DNA of 23,997 bases, taken from a virus. The DNA lies in the IMG/VR virus record IMGVR_UViG_3300009425_000099, positions 1 to 23,997 of that record. One strand, given 5' to 3'. This document shows positions 15,043 to 23,451 of the stretch, piece after piece (the first letter of the stretch is position 1; the number at the start of each line of letters is the position of its first letter). The notes below the pieces were generated by a model. That model was not told the origin of the DNA, ran no database searches, and saw only the letters and a list, made by a program, of their open reading frames with translations. The position numbers and the translations under genes were made by a program.

Positions 15043-18000
15043 TTAGTAACTAGTCCTTTTAGTTAATGCATTACGCTCACTTTCAGATTTTTCTAAATCT
15101 TGAGTAGTAACAAATGCTCTTACAGGTTTATTTAAAGCTTCTAATAAAGCGTCATTTATAGAACTGTTAGTGCTTTCTAAATTATCAGCAACTGTTCCAC
15201 CTGTAGCAAACTTACGTTTACCTGTTCTAGTTTTACCATTTATTCTTTCTAATTCAGCTAAGTTATTTTTAGCAGATTCTTTATTTACAATAAATTCACC
15301 ACCTTCCATCTCATAACCTCCGTTACCTCTAACTGTAAATGGAACACCACCTTCAGCATGAGAAGCACCATGAACCATACCACCATCAGCAAACTTTTTA
15401 GGTACAAACTTTCTTTGACTAATACCTTTAACGTTCATCACTGTAGAAGCTGCAATAGCTGCAGTACTTATACCTGCAAATATACCTGCCGCAACTGGGT
15501 TAGGTGAATTAGCAAATGCTTGTGCAATAGCTTGCGCTGTAGAACTAATACCTGTAAAGATAGCTGTCTGCATGTCGATTTTCTTTTGAGCATCAAACAT
15601 CTTTTTAGCTACTTTATTCTCTTTCTGTATCTTTCTCTTATCAGCTCTTTCCTTAGCAGCAGCAGCATCATCTTGAGATATAATACCTGCACTAAGTGCG
15701 CTATTTAGAATACCCATTTCAGCTTCATGCCTACCTTGTATTATAGCTAACTCAGCATCTGCTTGTTGTTGCATAACAACTAATCTAGCTTCACCTGCTT
15801 GAGTTATTAATCCAGTAATCTCGTCAAAAGCACCTATACTAGCACCTAGGTAATCAAAGTCCTCTGTATCCTTTTTATTACCAGTTTTTAATGCTTTCTG
15901 CTCATCTGCTAAAGCTTTATCTATAGTACCGTCTTTTTTACCGAAAAGCTCTTTCTTAGCACTTATATCTACAGGGTTTTTCTTACGAATCTTTAATCTC
16001 TCATTTTCATATTCAAGATGTATTATTTCAGCCTCTAAATCATCAAAGAATTTAGTTATATCTTTAACTTCTTTCCTATAATAATCCTTAGTCTCCTTAT
16101 TCATCTCATCCATTAAAGCCTTACGACCTTTAAAGTCACCTCTATCTAATTTCTTTAACTGATTGTTAAGTATAGCCATTTTTAAGGCATACTTTTGCTT
16201 TTCATTGAATTCAGCTTCGTATCTACTTTGCTTAGACTCATTGTCTCTTAAGTCATACTTATCTTGATTCTTTTCTCCAGTTGCAGAGTCTTTAGTTTGA
16301 TTAGCAGCTACAGATGTCATGTTTCTATCGAAAGCATCTTTCTCAGTAGGATTTCTAGCTATATAACCTGCTCTAGCATCTTCCTGTCTTTTTAGATACT
16401 TTTCATATAGATTATTAAGTTCATCCCTGTACATTTGTTCAAGATGTATTAAATCATCATTAATACGATTCTTTTTTATTGGGTCATCTTCATTTCTATA
16501 CTGTATCTCTAATTTGTTCTTATCAATCTCGTATCTAGAATCCATCTCTGCATTTCTTTCAAAACGCTCAACTTTCTCTGTCTTTTTTCTACCTTTCTTA
16601 TCACATACAATTCCCATAGAAGCAGCTGCTAATGGAAACTTCTCACATAGCTCATCAGATACAGCGTCCATTTCATCAATACTTCTTTGAATCTGTTTCT
16701 TATTACTAGCTAAAGAATCTGTTGTAAATTTAAGAGAGCCTTTATTTATTTCTTTTAAAGATTGTATTTTATTTAAGTACTTCTCTTTCAATACGTTAAC
16801 TAAAGTATCAGTACCTCCTTTTACAATGGTTTGACCGCCACTATCAGCCTCAGCTCTTAGTAAATTTATTTGTTGAGTTTTAAAGTTTTTCATTAAGAAT
16901 TCATACTGTTTTTGAGTAACCGTACCGTATTCTTTTAACTTAGCTAAACCAACTTTAAACTGCTCTTCAGTTCCAAATATAGTATCTATAAAATCATTTG
17001 ATTTATCAGTACCTCTATATGAATTAGTCTTCTCTATAGCGTTATTTATTTCCTTAGAAAATAATATAGCTAATTTTTCAGCAGCATTTGCAATTTTAGC
17101 TTCATCTAATTTAAGCATAGATTCAGAGAAACTATTACCCTCTAAAGCACCCATTAAACCTGTTATAGCCTTACTATGTTCTCCTAATAGCTTTATTTCT
17201 TCAGCATTAATTTTCATTGACTCACCACTCATATTAAGAATTCTTTTTTGAGCCAATATGTTATCTCTCATCTGATAAAAAACATCATTATCAGAAGAGT
17301 CTGGTGACATAGATTCTTTAAGTTTTTCAAAATCCTCACGTAGCGTTGGGAATAAAGTTATCATCCTAGTCATTATAGCTTCAGAGTTATCTTTACCAAA
17401 CTTAGAATTTATTACATCCATTAGGCCAATAGACTCTTTCATTGCTGTTCTAAAGTCTTGATTTGGGTCAAACACAGGAGCAAAGTAATTTTTAAATGAA
17501 TTCTGCATAATATCCCATTTAGCCTGGAATGTACTTTGCTGTATAGATGCAGCTCTTAAAGCTTCTCCATAATCATTCATAGACCTAGCTACATTTGCAT
17601 CAAATTCATCTAAAGAGTTTGCCATTATAAATAATTGATTGGCAGCTCTTCTACCAACTAATTCAGCAACCTCATAAAAAGATAAATGCTCGTCACTAAC
17701 TCGTTGTAATATATCTCGTAAAGAATCACCTTCTCTACCTAATTTTGTAAACACATTTCTTAATCCTGTACCAATTTTAGAAGCTGTAATACCTCTATCA
17801 GATAGTATTGCCATTGCAGCAGTAAGTTCATCAAAAGATGTTCCTGTAGATGCAGCAGCAGAACCAACATAAGAGAATGCTGTATTAAATTTCTCTAGAT
17901 TCAATGCTGAATTGTTAAATATATCAACCATTCTATCAGATATAATACCTGATTGTGCAGCAGTATATTCATAAGCATTAATTACCTTTCCTAGTATCTC

Positions 18001-18645
18001 AGCAGTCTGCTGTAAGCTCTCTCCAGTTGCCGCAGCAACGTTTGCAAGATTAGGTAATATCTCTCCAACATCTGAAGCCTCGAAACCTAATTTACCTAAA
18101 GCAGTGGCAGCACCAACAATCTCCATAGTAGAGAATCTAGTAGAAGCAGCAACCGTCATTATTGTATTAGATACATCAGCCATTTCTTTATTAGTAAATC
18201 CAGACTTAACAGCTAAATCAGTAAATGCAGTCTCAAATTCTATTACAGATGTAACAGCGAATTCAAATGCTTTCTTAACAGCACCTATAATCCCTATAGC
18301 CGCACCATAAGAAGCTATTGTTCCTACTTTAGCTCCAAAGTTATCAAACCCTCCTATAAGTGTCTTTTTTCTATCAGCAGCATACTTTTTATCTAAAGCT
18401 AACTTCTCTGCATCTCCCTTTTTCTTGTTCTTAACTTCAGCTCTTCTTAACTGTGTATTTAATTTCTTAGACTCGTTAAGTATTCTTTTCTGGTCAGCTT
18501 GTTGCTTCTGTCTACTCCTAGCACTTGTCTTACTATTAGCTTTTGCAAACTCTTTCTCAGCTTGAGCTTGAGCCTCTATTAATGACTTACCGTCTATGTA
18601 ATACTTTAAAGCAATTTCTACTACACTTTTATTTTTACTTGCCAT
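15043..18645 (-). CDS. Tail tape measure protein
   Basis: This 1200-aa protein sets tail length and is ejected with the DNA. The N-terminus is a charged helix (30-95, rich in K, Q and R). Then comes a TP901/PhageMin_Tail-type core, about 130-390: VIEFETAFTDLAVKSGFTNK, ASTRFSTMEIVGAATALGKL, TGESLQQTAEILGKVINAYE, FNTAFSYVGSAAASTGTSFD, MAILSDRGITASKIGTGLRN. Long charged coiled coils fill 400-1020. A hydrophobic segment, about 1028-1071 (TGISSTAQAIAQAFA, VAAGIFAGISTAAIAASTV), precedes the FADGGMVHGASHAEGGVPF / EMEGGEFIVNKES motif typical of tape-measure C-termini. By the usual rule of about 0.15 nm per residue, the tail would be up to roughly 180 nm. It overlaps the upstream gene by one base (TAATG). 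Confidence 0.93.
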   Translation of the reverse strand: MASKNKSVVEIALKYYIDGKSLIEAQAQAEKEFAKANSKTSARSRQKQQADQKRILNESKKLNTQLRRAEVKNKKKGDAEKLALDKKYAADRKKTLIGGFDNFGAKVGTIASYGAAIGIIGAVKKAFEFAVTSVIEFETAFTDLAVKSGFTNKEMADVSNTIMTVAASTRFSTMEIVGAATALGKLGFEASDVGEILPNLANVAAATGESLQQTAEILGKVINAYEYTAAQSGIISDRMVDIFNNSALNLEKFNTAFSYVGSAAASTGTSFDELTAAMAILSDRGITASKIGTGLRNVFTKLGREGDSLRDILQRVSDEHLSFYEVAELVGRRAANQLFIMANSLDEFDANVARSMNDYGEALRAASIQQSTFQAKWDIMQNSFKNYFAPVFDPNQDFRTAMKESIGLMDVINSKFGKDNSEAIMTRMITLFPTLREDFEKLKESMSPDSSDNDVFYQMRDNILAQKRILNMSGESMKINAEEIKLLGEHSKAITGLMGALEGNSFSESMLKLDEAKIANAAEKLAILFSKEINNAIEKTNSYRGTDKSNDFIDTIFGTEEQFKVGLAKLKEYGTVTQKQYEFLMKNFKTQQINLLRAEADSGGQTIVKGGTDTLVNVLKEKYLNKIQSLKEINKGSLKFTTDSLASNKKQIQRSIDEMDAVSDELCEKFPLAAASMGIVCDKKGRKKTEKVERFERNAEMDSRYEIDKNKLEIQYRNEDDPIKKNRINDDLIHLEQMYRDELNNLYEKYLKRQEDARAGYIARNPTEKDAFDRNMTSVAANQTKDSATGEKNQDKYDLRDNESKQSRYEAEFNEKQKYALKMAILNNQLKKLDRGDFKGRKALMDEMNKETKDYYRKEVKDITKFFDDLEAEIIHLEYENERLKIRKKNPVDISAKKELFGKKDGTIDKALADEQKALKTGNKKDTEDFDYLGASIGAFDEITGLITQAGEARLVVMQQQADAELAIIQGRHEAEMGILNSALSAGIISQDDAAAAKERADKRKIQKENKVAKKMFDAQKKIDMQTAIFTGISSTAQAIAQAFANSPNPVAAGIFAGISTAAIAASTVMNVKGISQRKFVPKKFADGGMVHGASHAEGGVPFTVRGNGGYEMEGGEFIVNKESAKNNLAELERINGKTRTGKRKFATGGTVADNLESTNSSINDALLEALNKPVRAFVTTQDLEKSESERNALTKRTSY

Positions 18646-19451
18646 TAGTTTGCTGCGTTTATTTTCTTAATTATATTTTTTCTTATCTGCGCTCTATAGT
18701 AAGCACCTTTTTTATCTACATCGCTTCTAAAAGCTAATTCAAGCCTTTTATTCTTATCTAACCTGTACCAATCTTTTAATACTGGAGGTTTAGATTTTTT
18801 AGCCATAGTTTTCTGTATAGCAATAGCGATACCATTTATTAATGTAGAAATCTTTCCTTTTATTTCTGAAGCACCACTATTCTGTCTAATACCAGACATT
18901 TTCTTAGCTCCCATTCTAAAATGACCATTTTTTTGTTTCTGCCATATCCAACCTAATATACTATTCCTAGATACTTGTTTAGGAGACCTATCTAATGCTA
19001 AACCTTCTCCCCATGGTGTTTTCTTGAAATCTGGAACAACCTCAAACACAATTTCTACTACTCCATTCTTAGGTTTAGTTACTTTAACAAAAACCTCAGC
19101 TTTAAACTCTCTATATAGTCCTCCTGGTTTATCACCTAAAGCCCATCCAACTCCTTGGTATGTAGGTCTATTGCTTCTTGTTACATATGCACGTTTACTT
19201 TTAGTTAATTCTAATTTAGCTCTAACTTCGTAACTAGATTTTATTAATTGCTCGTATCTTGTAATAAGTTTCCTGTCAGGTTGCATTACTCCAGCAACAG
19301 TATCAAATATAGAACCTCTTAATTTATTTGACTTAAATGATGACGTATCACCACTATCACTTTCAGTTCTGTTTTGTCCTTTCTCTTCAGCTGACATTCT
19401 TGATTGCAATGCTGCAAAGAAATCATCTGGTGCGCCATATACTATGCTCAT
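18645..19451 (-). CDS. Unknown basic protein upstream of tape measure (268 aa)
   Basis: I do not recognise this protein. It is lysine- and arginine-rich, with a polar serine-rich N-terminal stretch (KGQNRTESDSGDTSSF), a YEVRAKLELTKSKRAYVTRS segment, GVGWALGDKPGGLYREF and WGEGLALDRSPKQVSRNS, and a basic C-terminus (YRAQIRKNIIKKINAAN). No membrane helix or signal peptide is seen. It overlaps both neighbours by one base (TAATG at each end), so it is tightly coupled to the putative tail terminator and the tape measure. A tail-assembly or neck protein is the natural guess; the sequence offers no proof. Confidence 0.65.
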   Translation of the reverse strand: MSIVYGAPDDFFAALQSRMSAEEKGQNRTESDSGDTSSFKSNKLRGSIFDTVAGVMQPDRKLITRYEQLIKSSYEVRAKLELTKSKRAYVTRSNRPTYQGVGWALGDKPGGLYREFKAEVFVKVTKPKNGVVEIVFEVVPDFKKTPWGEGLALDRSPKQVSRNSILGWIWQKQKNGHFRMGAKKMSGIRQNSGASEIKGKISTLINGIAIAIQKTMAKKSKPPVLKDWYRLDKNKRLELAFRSDVDKKGAYYRAQIRKNIIKKINAAN

Positions 19452-19903
19452 TACACGTTATATTCTTCCATCTTTTTCCAGTAAGAAGGACTTCTTTTAA
19501 TTATAAATTCAAATTTACCAGATATAGATGTAAATATACCTTCTCCTACTTGTTCTGTTGATAAGTTAACTCCTTGTAACTCTATTTCACCGTCAGCAAT
19601 ATACTTTAAGTAATCACCTAAAGCAGATACACAGAATATGTTCTCTTCTTCTGAATTTATTACAGAATCAGTATCATAGATAGTCTCATCAGCCATTACA
19701 AAGCTATATGACATTGTTTGATTATAATTTTGGTCATCATAAGTAATACTATCAACTCCTACAACTAATACTCTTGGTTCTGAAGCATTTACTTCATCTA
19801 TAATCTTTTCGGTATCTTTCATATACCTAAAGTCTTTTATTAATTCCATTTTCTCAGCAAAAAGCTTAATTTCTGCCATGAGTTCTTTGTGACTATTTAT
19901 CAT
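19451..19903 (-). CDS. Putative tail terminator/completion protein (150 aa)
   Basis: The N-terminus is an amphipathic helix (HKELMAEIKLFAEKMELIKD). It is followed by PRVLVVGVDSITYDDQNYNQ, a beta segment MSYSFVMADETIYDT, a helix SALGDYLKYIAD and the ending GKFEFIIKRSPSYWKKMEEY. A helix, then a V-x-(I/V)-x-P-like strand, then an xSFxVxAxE strand and a mid-length helix is the layout I associate with tail-terminator-like proteins of Bacteroidota phages. The size and position before the tape measure agree. No diagnostic motif exists, so this is structural resemblance only. Its neighbour upstream is a possible tail chaperone, 11 bases away. Confidence 0.5.
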   Translation of the reverse strand: MINSHKELMAEIKLFAEKMELIKDFRYMKDTEKIIDEVNASEPRVLVVGVDSITYDDQNYNQTMSYSFVMADETIYDTDSVINSEEENIFCVSALGDYLKYIADGEIELQGVNLSTEQVGEGIFTSISGKFEFIIKRSPSYWKKMEEYNV

Positions 19904-19913
19904 ATCTTATTTT

Positions 19914-20588
19914 TTACATACTAGCAGCCTTAGCTTCTAGATATTCAACTATTTGTAAACTTCTTTTCTCTGCTAAGAATGGCATAACGACATACATCAT
20001 TAATTCCACAACTTCGCTAAACTTAAATATATCATTACCTGCTACATCCGATATCATACTGTTCCAAAAGAACTTTTTTGTATGAAAAGCACGAGCTGAG
20101 GTACTAGAACCAACATTAGTCCCTTCTTTCTCTTCCTCATCATCTTCATCTTCGTCAAGAGTCTCATATATAACTCCATTATAGGTTTTATATAAATAAA
20201 TTTTTCTAACCTCCATAAATCTATTAAAAGCTCCATATATATTACCTATATTTTCATCAAGTACAGATTCTTTATGTTCACCTTCTTTTACTGCATCTTC
20301 ATTATCTATTTTAAGCTCATTTAAGGGTCTTAAAATTATTGGAGATAGCATTGCAACTCTTTCGTCTGGAGATAGATTCTCGACACTTAAAATCTTCTCT
20401 ATTAATATAAAATGACCAAAAGAAATGTTGTTTAAGTTTGTAATTTCTTTAAAGTTCTCTATTCCGTTATCATGTAATGAATCTTCAAGTACTTTTCTAA
20501 GTAAAAGTTCATCAATACTGTTAACTTTCATAGAATCGTCCCTTAAAGACTCAAGCTCTTTCTGATTTCTTAAAGTTATTTTTTTCAT
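19914..20588 (-). CDS. Unknown acidic protein after terminase, possible tail-assembly chaperone (224 aa)
   Basis: The protein has a helical N-terminal half (NQKELESLRDDSMKVNSIDE, then HFILIEKILSVENLSPDERV). An extremely acidic run, DEDEDDEEEKE (145-155), is followed by a C-terminal helical segment, FFWNSMISDVAGNDIFKFSE / VVELMMYVVMPFLAEKR (173-209). A (F/Y)-W-x-x-(I/L)-x-x-(L/V)-A-x-x-D-I/V-x-K-x-x-E-V pattern with a later long helix recalls tail-assembly chaperones encoded upstream of tape measures. I see no clear slippery frameshift site. It overlaps the terminase stop by one base (TAATG). It is too short to be a portal protein. Function is uncertain. Confidence 0.6.
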   Translation of the reverse strand: MKKITLRNQKELESLRDDSMKVNSIDELLLRKVLEDSLHDNGIENFKEITNLNNISFGHFILIEKILSVENLSPDERVAMLSPIILRPLNELKIDNEDAVKEGEHKESVLDENIGNIYGAFNRFMEVRKIYLYKTYNGVIYETLDEDEDDEEEKEGTNVGSSTSARAFHTKKFFWNSMISDVAGNDIFKFSEVVELMMYVVMPFLAEKRSLQIVEYLEAKAASM

Positions 20589-21907
20589 TAGTAAACTTCT
20601 GTATATCCAGTTGCTGTTTCTTCATTTTTACATACTACTGCAAGTATTAAAGACATAACCATGTCATCATGAATACCTTCAGAGCCTTTATATTGCCATT
20701 TACCTGTCACCTTGTTTTGAATAGAAGAAAAAGCATATAATTCCTTTTCTAACTCTTCATTAAACGGTATGGTAATAGCATACTCATCGAATAATTTAAT
20801 AAGTTGGTCAACCATTACTGGTTTATTCATTGCAGAGGTTCTAACTTCATTTAATTTGTACATTTGGTACTCATCTAGTAGTTCATCAAACAATAACTCC
20901 TTATTATTTATTTCCATGTAACAAGAAACCAAATCTGCTTCGTGTTTCTTATAAAATTTATATATTCTTTCCTTAAATTCTTTGTGAGTGTATCTCTCGT
21001 CCGACATATTAAATCTATCGATATCTACAACAACGTTATTTATATCTATACACGTTAATACGGTAAAATCATTTACAACACCTATATCTATACCCATAAA
21101 CTTCTTAGGAGCGATTCTGACAGAGTTATGATACTCAATAGACTGCTTATTGTAGTCATTGTACCATTCTTTTGTCTTTCTAGCGTCTGCAACTCCTGCA
21201 AACAATGATTTATCCGATATAAACTCACCCATTACCTCTCGGTTGAATGCATTTGCTGACATAGTGTCTTTTAGAGCCATAATAACTCTTAATATATCGT
21301 CATAATCATCTTGCTCTGATAAATCTTCGTAAGTAGCATCTAGTGAGTACACTAAATCATGGTTTTCAGGCTTTAATCCTTTCTGATATATATCATAAAA
21401 CCAATTCTTTCCATTAGGAGTACTAAACATAGCTACACGACCTTTAGTTCGAGTAAGCATAGGTAATAAAATCTCTGTATAAGTAGTTTCCTTCATAAAA
21501 GCAGCTTCATCGATATACATAAAGTGACAAGTGTCACCTCTTAAGTTATCTTCGGATTCAGCTGAAAGGAAAGAAGCAACAGTACCATTGTGAAACGTGT
21601 ACTCCTGCTCCTTATATCTTATCTTCTTGAAAATTTTGTCTTTCACGTCTTCAAATCCATTAAACATACTGTCTATGGTTTGCATGTGTTTTGTGGCTAA
21701 AGAATATGCTGGTGTGATGAATCTAATCTTCTGATTAGGTTTATTCATTCCCCTGTACAACATATCCATTAAAGCCCAATATGACTTTCCAGTTTGCCTT
21801 CCGTATTTTAAACATGTAATAAATGGTTTCTTACCATAAACTACATCATTTGCTGCTAGTTGAGGTTTAGAGGGATTGTAAAGCTTTATCTGCTGAACAT
21901 TACTCAT
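20588..21907 (-). CDS. terL: Terminase large subunit (packaging ATPase/nuclease)
   Basis: This 439-aa motor protein pumps DNA into the procapsid and cuts the concatemer. ATPase domain: Walker A GRQTGKS (36-42), Walker B FMYIDEA (129-135, D133 and catalytic E134) and coupling motif FSTPNG (161-166). RNase H-fold nuclease: FMGIDIG with D274, MEINN with E332 and GIHDDMVMSL with D414/D415, the expected acidic cluster. The length is normal for the family and all key residues are intact. It overlaps the 144-aa gene and the 224-aa gene by one base each (TAATG). The probable small subunit lies five genes upstream, not adjacent. The packaging type (cos or pac) cannot be told from the motifs alone. Confidence 0.96.
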   Translation of the reverse strand: MSNVQQIKLYNPSKPQLAANDVVYGKKPFITCLKYGRQTGKSYWALMDMLYRGMNKPNQKIRFITPAYSLATKHMQTIDSMFNGFEDVKDKIFKKIRYKEQEYTFHNGTVASFLSAESEDNLRGDTCHFMYIDEAAFMKETTYTEILLPMLTRTKGRVAMFSTPNGKNWFYDIYQKGLKPENHDLVYSLDATYEDLSEQDDYDDILRVIMALKDTMSANAFNREVMGEFISDKSLFAGVADARKTKEWYNDYNKQSIEYHNSVRIAPKKFMGIDIGVVNDFTVLTCIDINNVVVDIDRFNMSDERYTHKEFKERIYKFYKKHEADLVSCYMEINNKELLFDELLDEYQMYKLNEVRTSAMNKPVMVDQLIKLFDEYAITIPFNEELEKELYAFSSIQNKVTGKWQYKGSEGIHDDMVMSLILAVVCKNEETATGYTEVY

Positions 21908-22341
21908 TAATTTACAACTGATTTAAACGTATTGTAATTAATTAATCTTTTAATATGGTCATAGTTAGCTTGACATACTAATCTAACGTATAGAGTACCA
22001 TTTACATGCATATCTCTACGACTAGAACTAGCCATTAACATAGTACCTGACTCTTCTAACAAAGGAAATAACTTTTCTTTAAGATGTTGGAATAAGAAGT
22101 CTGCATCGAAAGATGATTCTGTCTTAATTAATATCTTTTTATTACCTTTAGATTCTCCTATTATATATTCTACTATATTGTACCAAGTTAATTCATCTGA
22201 ATTTAATTTAGGTACTTCTACTACAACTTCTTCTACTATTACTTCTTCTTGTTCAGCTACTAGCTCAAGAAATTTTTTCTTAGATGTAGCTTTAATACTT
22301 GGGTATAATTCCCTTAATTCTGATAATGATAATTTCTGCAT
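21907..22341 (-). CDS. Unknown protein upstream of terminase (144 aa)
   Basis: I do not recognise this protein. The N-terminus (LSLSELRELYPSIKATSKKK) looks like a short SAP/LEM-type helix-turn-helix seen in small nucleic-acid-associated proteins. A valine- and glutamate-rich linker follows (VAEQEEVIVEEVVVEVP, 28-44). A C-terminal mixed alpha/beta part comes last (WYNIVEYIIGES, KILIKTESSFDADFLFQHLK, TLYVRLVCQANYDHIKRL). There are no membrane segments. It overlaps the terminase start by one base and lies 11 bases after the CGC protein. A role in packaging or DNA binding is possible but rests only on position and the N-terminal helix. Confidence 0.65.
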   Translation of the reverse strand: MQKLSLSELRELYPSIKATSKKKFLELVAEQEEVIVEEVVVEVPKLNSDELTWYNIVEYIIGESKGNKKILIKTESSFDADFLFQHLKEKLFPLLEESGTMLMASSSRRDMHVNGTLYVRLVCQANYDHIKRLINYNTFKSVVN

Positions 22342-22351
22342 AATATTTTTT

Positions 22352-22510
22352 TTAAGTTAATTCGTTCAACCATTTCTTTCTTTTAGCACAACCACATCCA
22401 GGTTCTTTACCTTCTTCTGTTTTTCCTTGTACTTTCTTAATGATTGCTTCTGGTACTACAGCTTTAATAACTGCTTCTACCTTGTCTCCTAATTTAAAGT
22501 TTTTAAGCAT
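22352..22510 (-). CDS. Small CGC-motif protein (52 aa)
   Basis: The frame runs from ATG 22510 to TAA at 22352-22354. The 52-aa product begins MLKNFKLGDKVEAVIKAVVP and ends with GCGCAKRKKWLNEL. The two cysteines in the C-G-C-x-x-R-x-x-W-L-N signature are conserved in short proteins that I recall near terminase genes of flavobacterial phages; they could bind a metal or a disulfide partner. The gene sits between the SET gene and the 144-aa gene with short spacers and an A-rich leader (AAAACTAAAAATAAAACAA). The function is unknown in the family as far as I know. Confidence 0.75.
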   Translation of the reverse strand: MLKNFKLGDKVEAVIKAVVPEAIIKKVQGKTEEGKEPGCGCAKRKKWLNELT

Positions 22511-22528
22511 TTGTTTTATTTTTAGTTT

Positions 22529-22819
22529 TTATAATTTATAAAGTCTATATTTAATTTTAACCTCTTCTCCTGACTCTATAAAAGTAAGTGTTGAAATACG
22601 CATTGTACTACCTAAGTCCACCAGCTCTGCATTAGGTGTTTCGCTATGATTAATAAATCCACCTAAAGGAGTTCTTATATAATCGTGCTTATAGTCTTTA
22701 TTAAGTATATGCGTTATTCCTAAATCTGTATTTTTTGCAATATCATTTACTGCAAATAAACCTATCCCATCTATTTTAGATTTTTTTATCGTAAGATTTT
22801 CTGGCAATGGTCTATACAT
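22529..22819 (-). CDS. SET-domain protein (probable lysine methyltransferase), 96 aa
   Basis: The protein is a minimal SET domain: SKIDGIGLFAVNDI (14-27, the family's G-x-G-(L/V)-F-A start), GGFINHSETPNAEL (53-66, the S-adenosylmethionine-binding N-H-S-x-x-P-N), then TFIESGEEVKIKYRLYKL (79-96) with GEEV and the catalytic-type Y91. SET enzymes transfer methyl groups from S-adenosylmethionine to lysines. No pre- or post-SET cysteine domains are present. It lies in the operon between the small and large terminase genes. The substrate is unknown; a virion protein or a host nucleoid or ribosomal protein are candidates. Small phage SET proteins of this size occur in related phages. Confidence 0.85.
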   Translation of the reverse strand: MYRPLPENLTIKKSKIDGIGLFAVNDIAKNTDLGITHILNKDYKHDYIRTPLGGFINHSETPNAELVDLGSTMRISTLTFIESGEEVKIKYRLYKL

Positions 22820-22824
22820 ATCTT

Positions 22825-22998
22825 TTATTTTTTAATTTCGTATTTCTTAGCATTATTAGCTAAAATCTTTGCACCTGTTACAAAAATGTCTTCACAGTTT
22901 TCTTGAGGTGTTACTTGAGTATCTTGTGCATGGGCTTGTACCAATAATTCTTGGTAAGCTAAATCCCATACGTCTACATTACATGTTGGTTTTGCCAT
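22825..22998 (-). CDS. Small hypothetical protein (57 aa)
   Basis: The frame opens at ATG 22998, overlapping by one base the stop of the putative small terminase (TAATG), and ends with TAA at 22825-22827. The product is MAKPTCNVDVWDLAYQELLV and onward, with two cysteines (C6, C35), a helix-like AKILANNAKKYEIKK end and no membrane segment. I do not recognise a family. The coupled junction and the tight fit, 5 bases before the SET start, support that it is translated. Confidence 0.65.
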   Translation of the reverse strand: MAKPTCNVDVWDLAYQELLVQAHAQDTQVTPQENCEDIFVTGAKILANNAKKYEIKK

Positions 22999-23438
22999 TA
23001 CGTTATATCTATTGTTTTAGGTTCGTTTTGTGTCTTAGTTAAATCTATAATCCCAATCATATGCTTTTCTATAACTCTACTTTCTTTAGATGAGGTTAAA
23101 TTACCTTTTATCATCTTATTGATTTCTGTTATAGCTCTTAATACACCTTGGGTATCACTCTCAGCTTTCGCTTGGTTCATTATCCATATTAAATTATCCA
23201 ATATAACTATTTTATTAGCTTCTGGATGTACTGGGTCTGATTCTACAAAATCCTTAAAGGCTAATGCTAATGCTGATTTACCAGTTCTTAATGTAGCGTT
23301 AATTCTTTTTGCTTGTAGTTCAGTTACTGAATCTAAAGACTTTTTCATTGAGTGAGTGTCTTTAAAATTCTGTATAAATACAACCTCATAGCTCTCTAGC
23401 TCGTATTGATTATCATACAGGGTTAAATTGTGACTCAT
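22998..23438 (-). CDS. terS: Putative terminase small subunit (146 aa)
   Basis: The small subunit recognises viral DNA and loads the large subunit. The product has an N-terminal region YELESYEVVFIQNFKDTHSM that could hold a helix-turn-helix (with TELQAKRINATLRTGKSALA). The C-terminal half has helix WIMNQAKAESDTQGVLRAIT followed by EINKMIKGNL. The A-x-x-x-x-D-x-x-(G)-V-L-x-A-(I/L)-x-x-INKM pattern is the recurring C-terminal helix of phage small terminase (Terminase_2-like) proteins. It precedes the large subunit by four small genes, which is acceptable in this type of operon. The assignment is moderate; no motif is unique to it. It overlaps the next gene in TAATG. Confidence 0.6.
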   Translation of the reverse strand: MSHNLTLYDNQYELESYEVVFIQNFKDTHSMKKSLDSVTELQAKRINATLRTGKSALALAFKDFVESDPVHPEANKIVILDNLIWIMNQAKAESDTQGVLRAITEINKMIKGNLTSSKESRVIEKHMIGIIDLTKTQNEPKTIDIT

Positions 23439-23451
23439 ACGTTGTTATTTT

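Noticed and set aside
20054-20236. A 60-aa minus-strand frame inside the 224-aa gene
   Set aside because: It overlaps the acidic coding stretch in another frame, has low-complexity K/M/L composition, and no slippery site joins it to the main frame.
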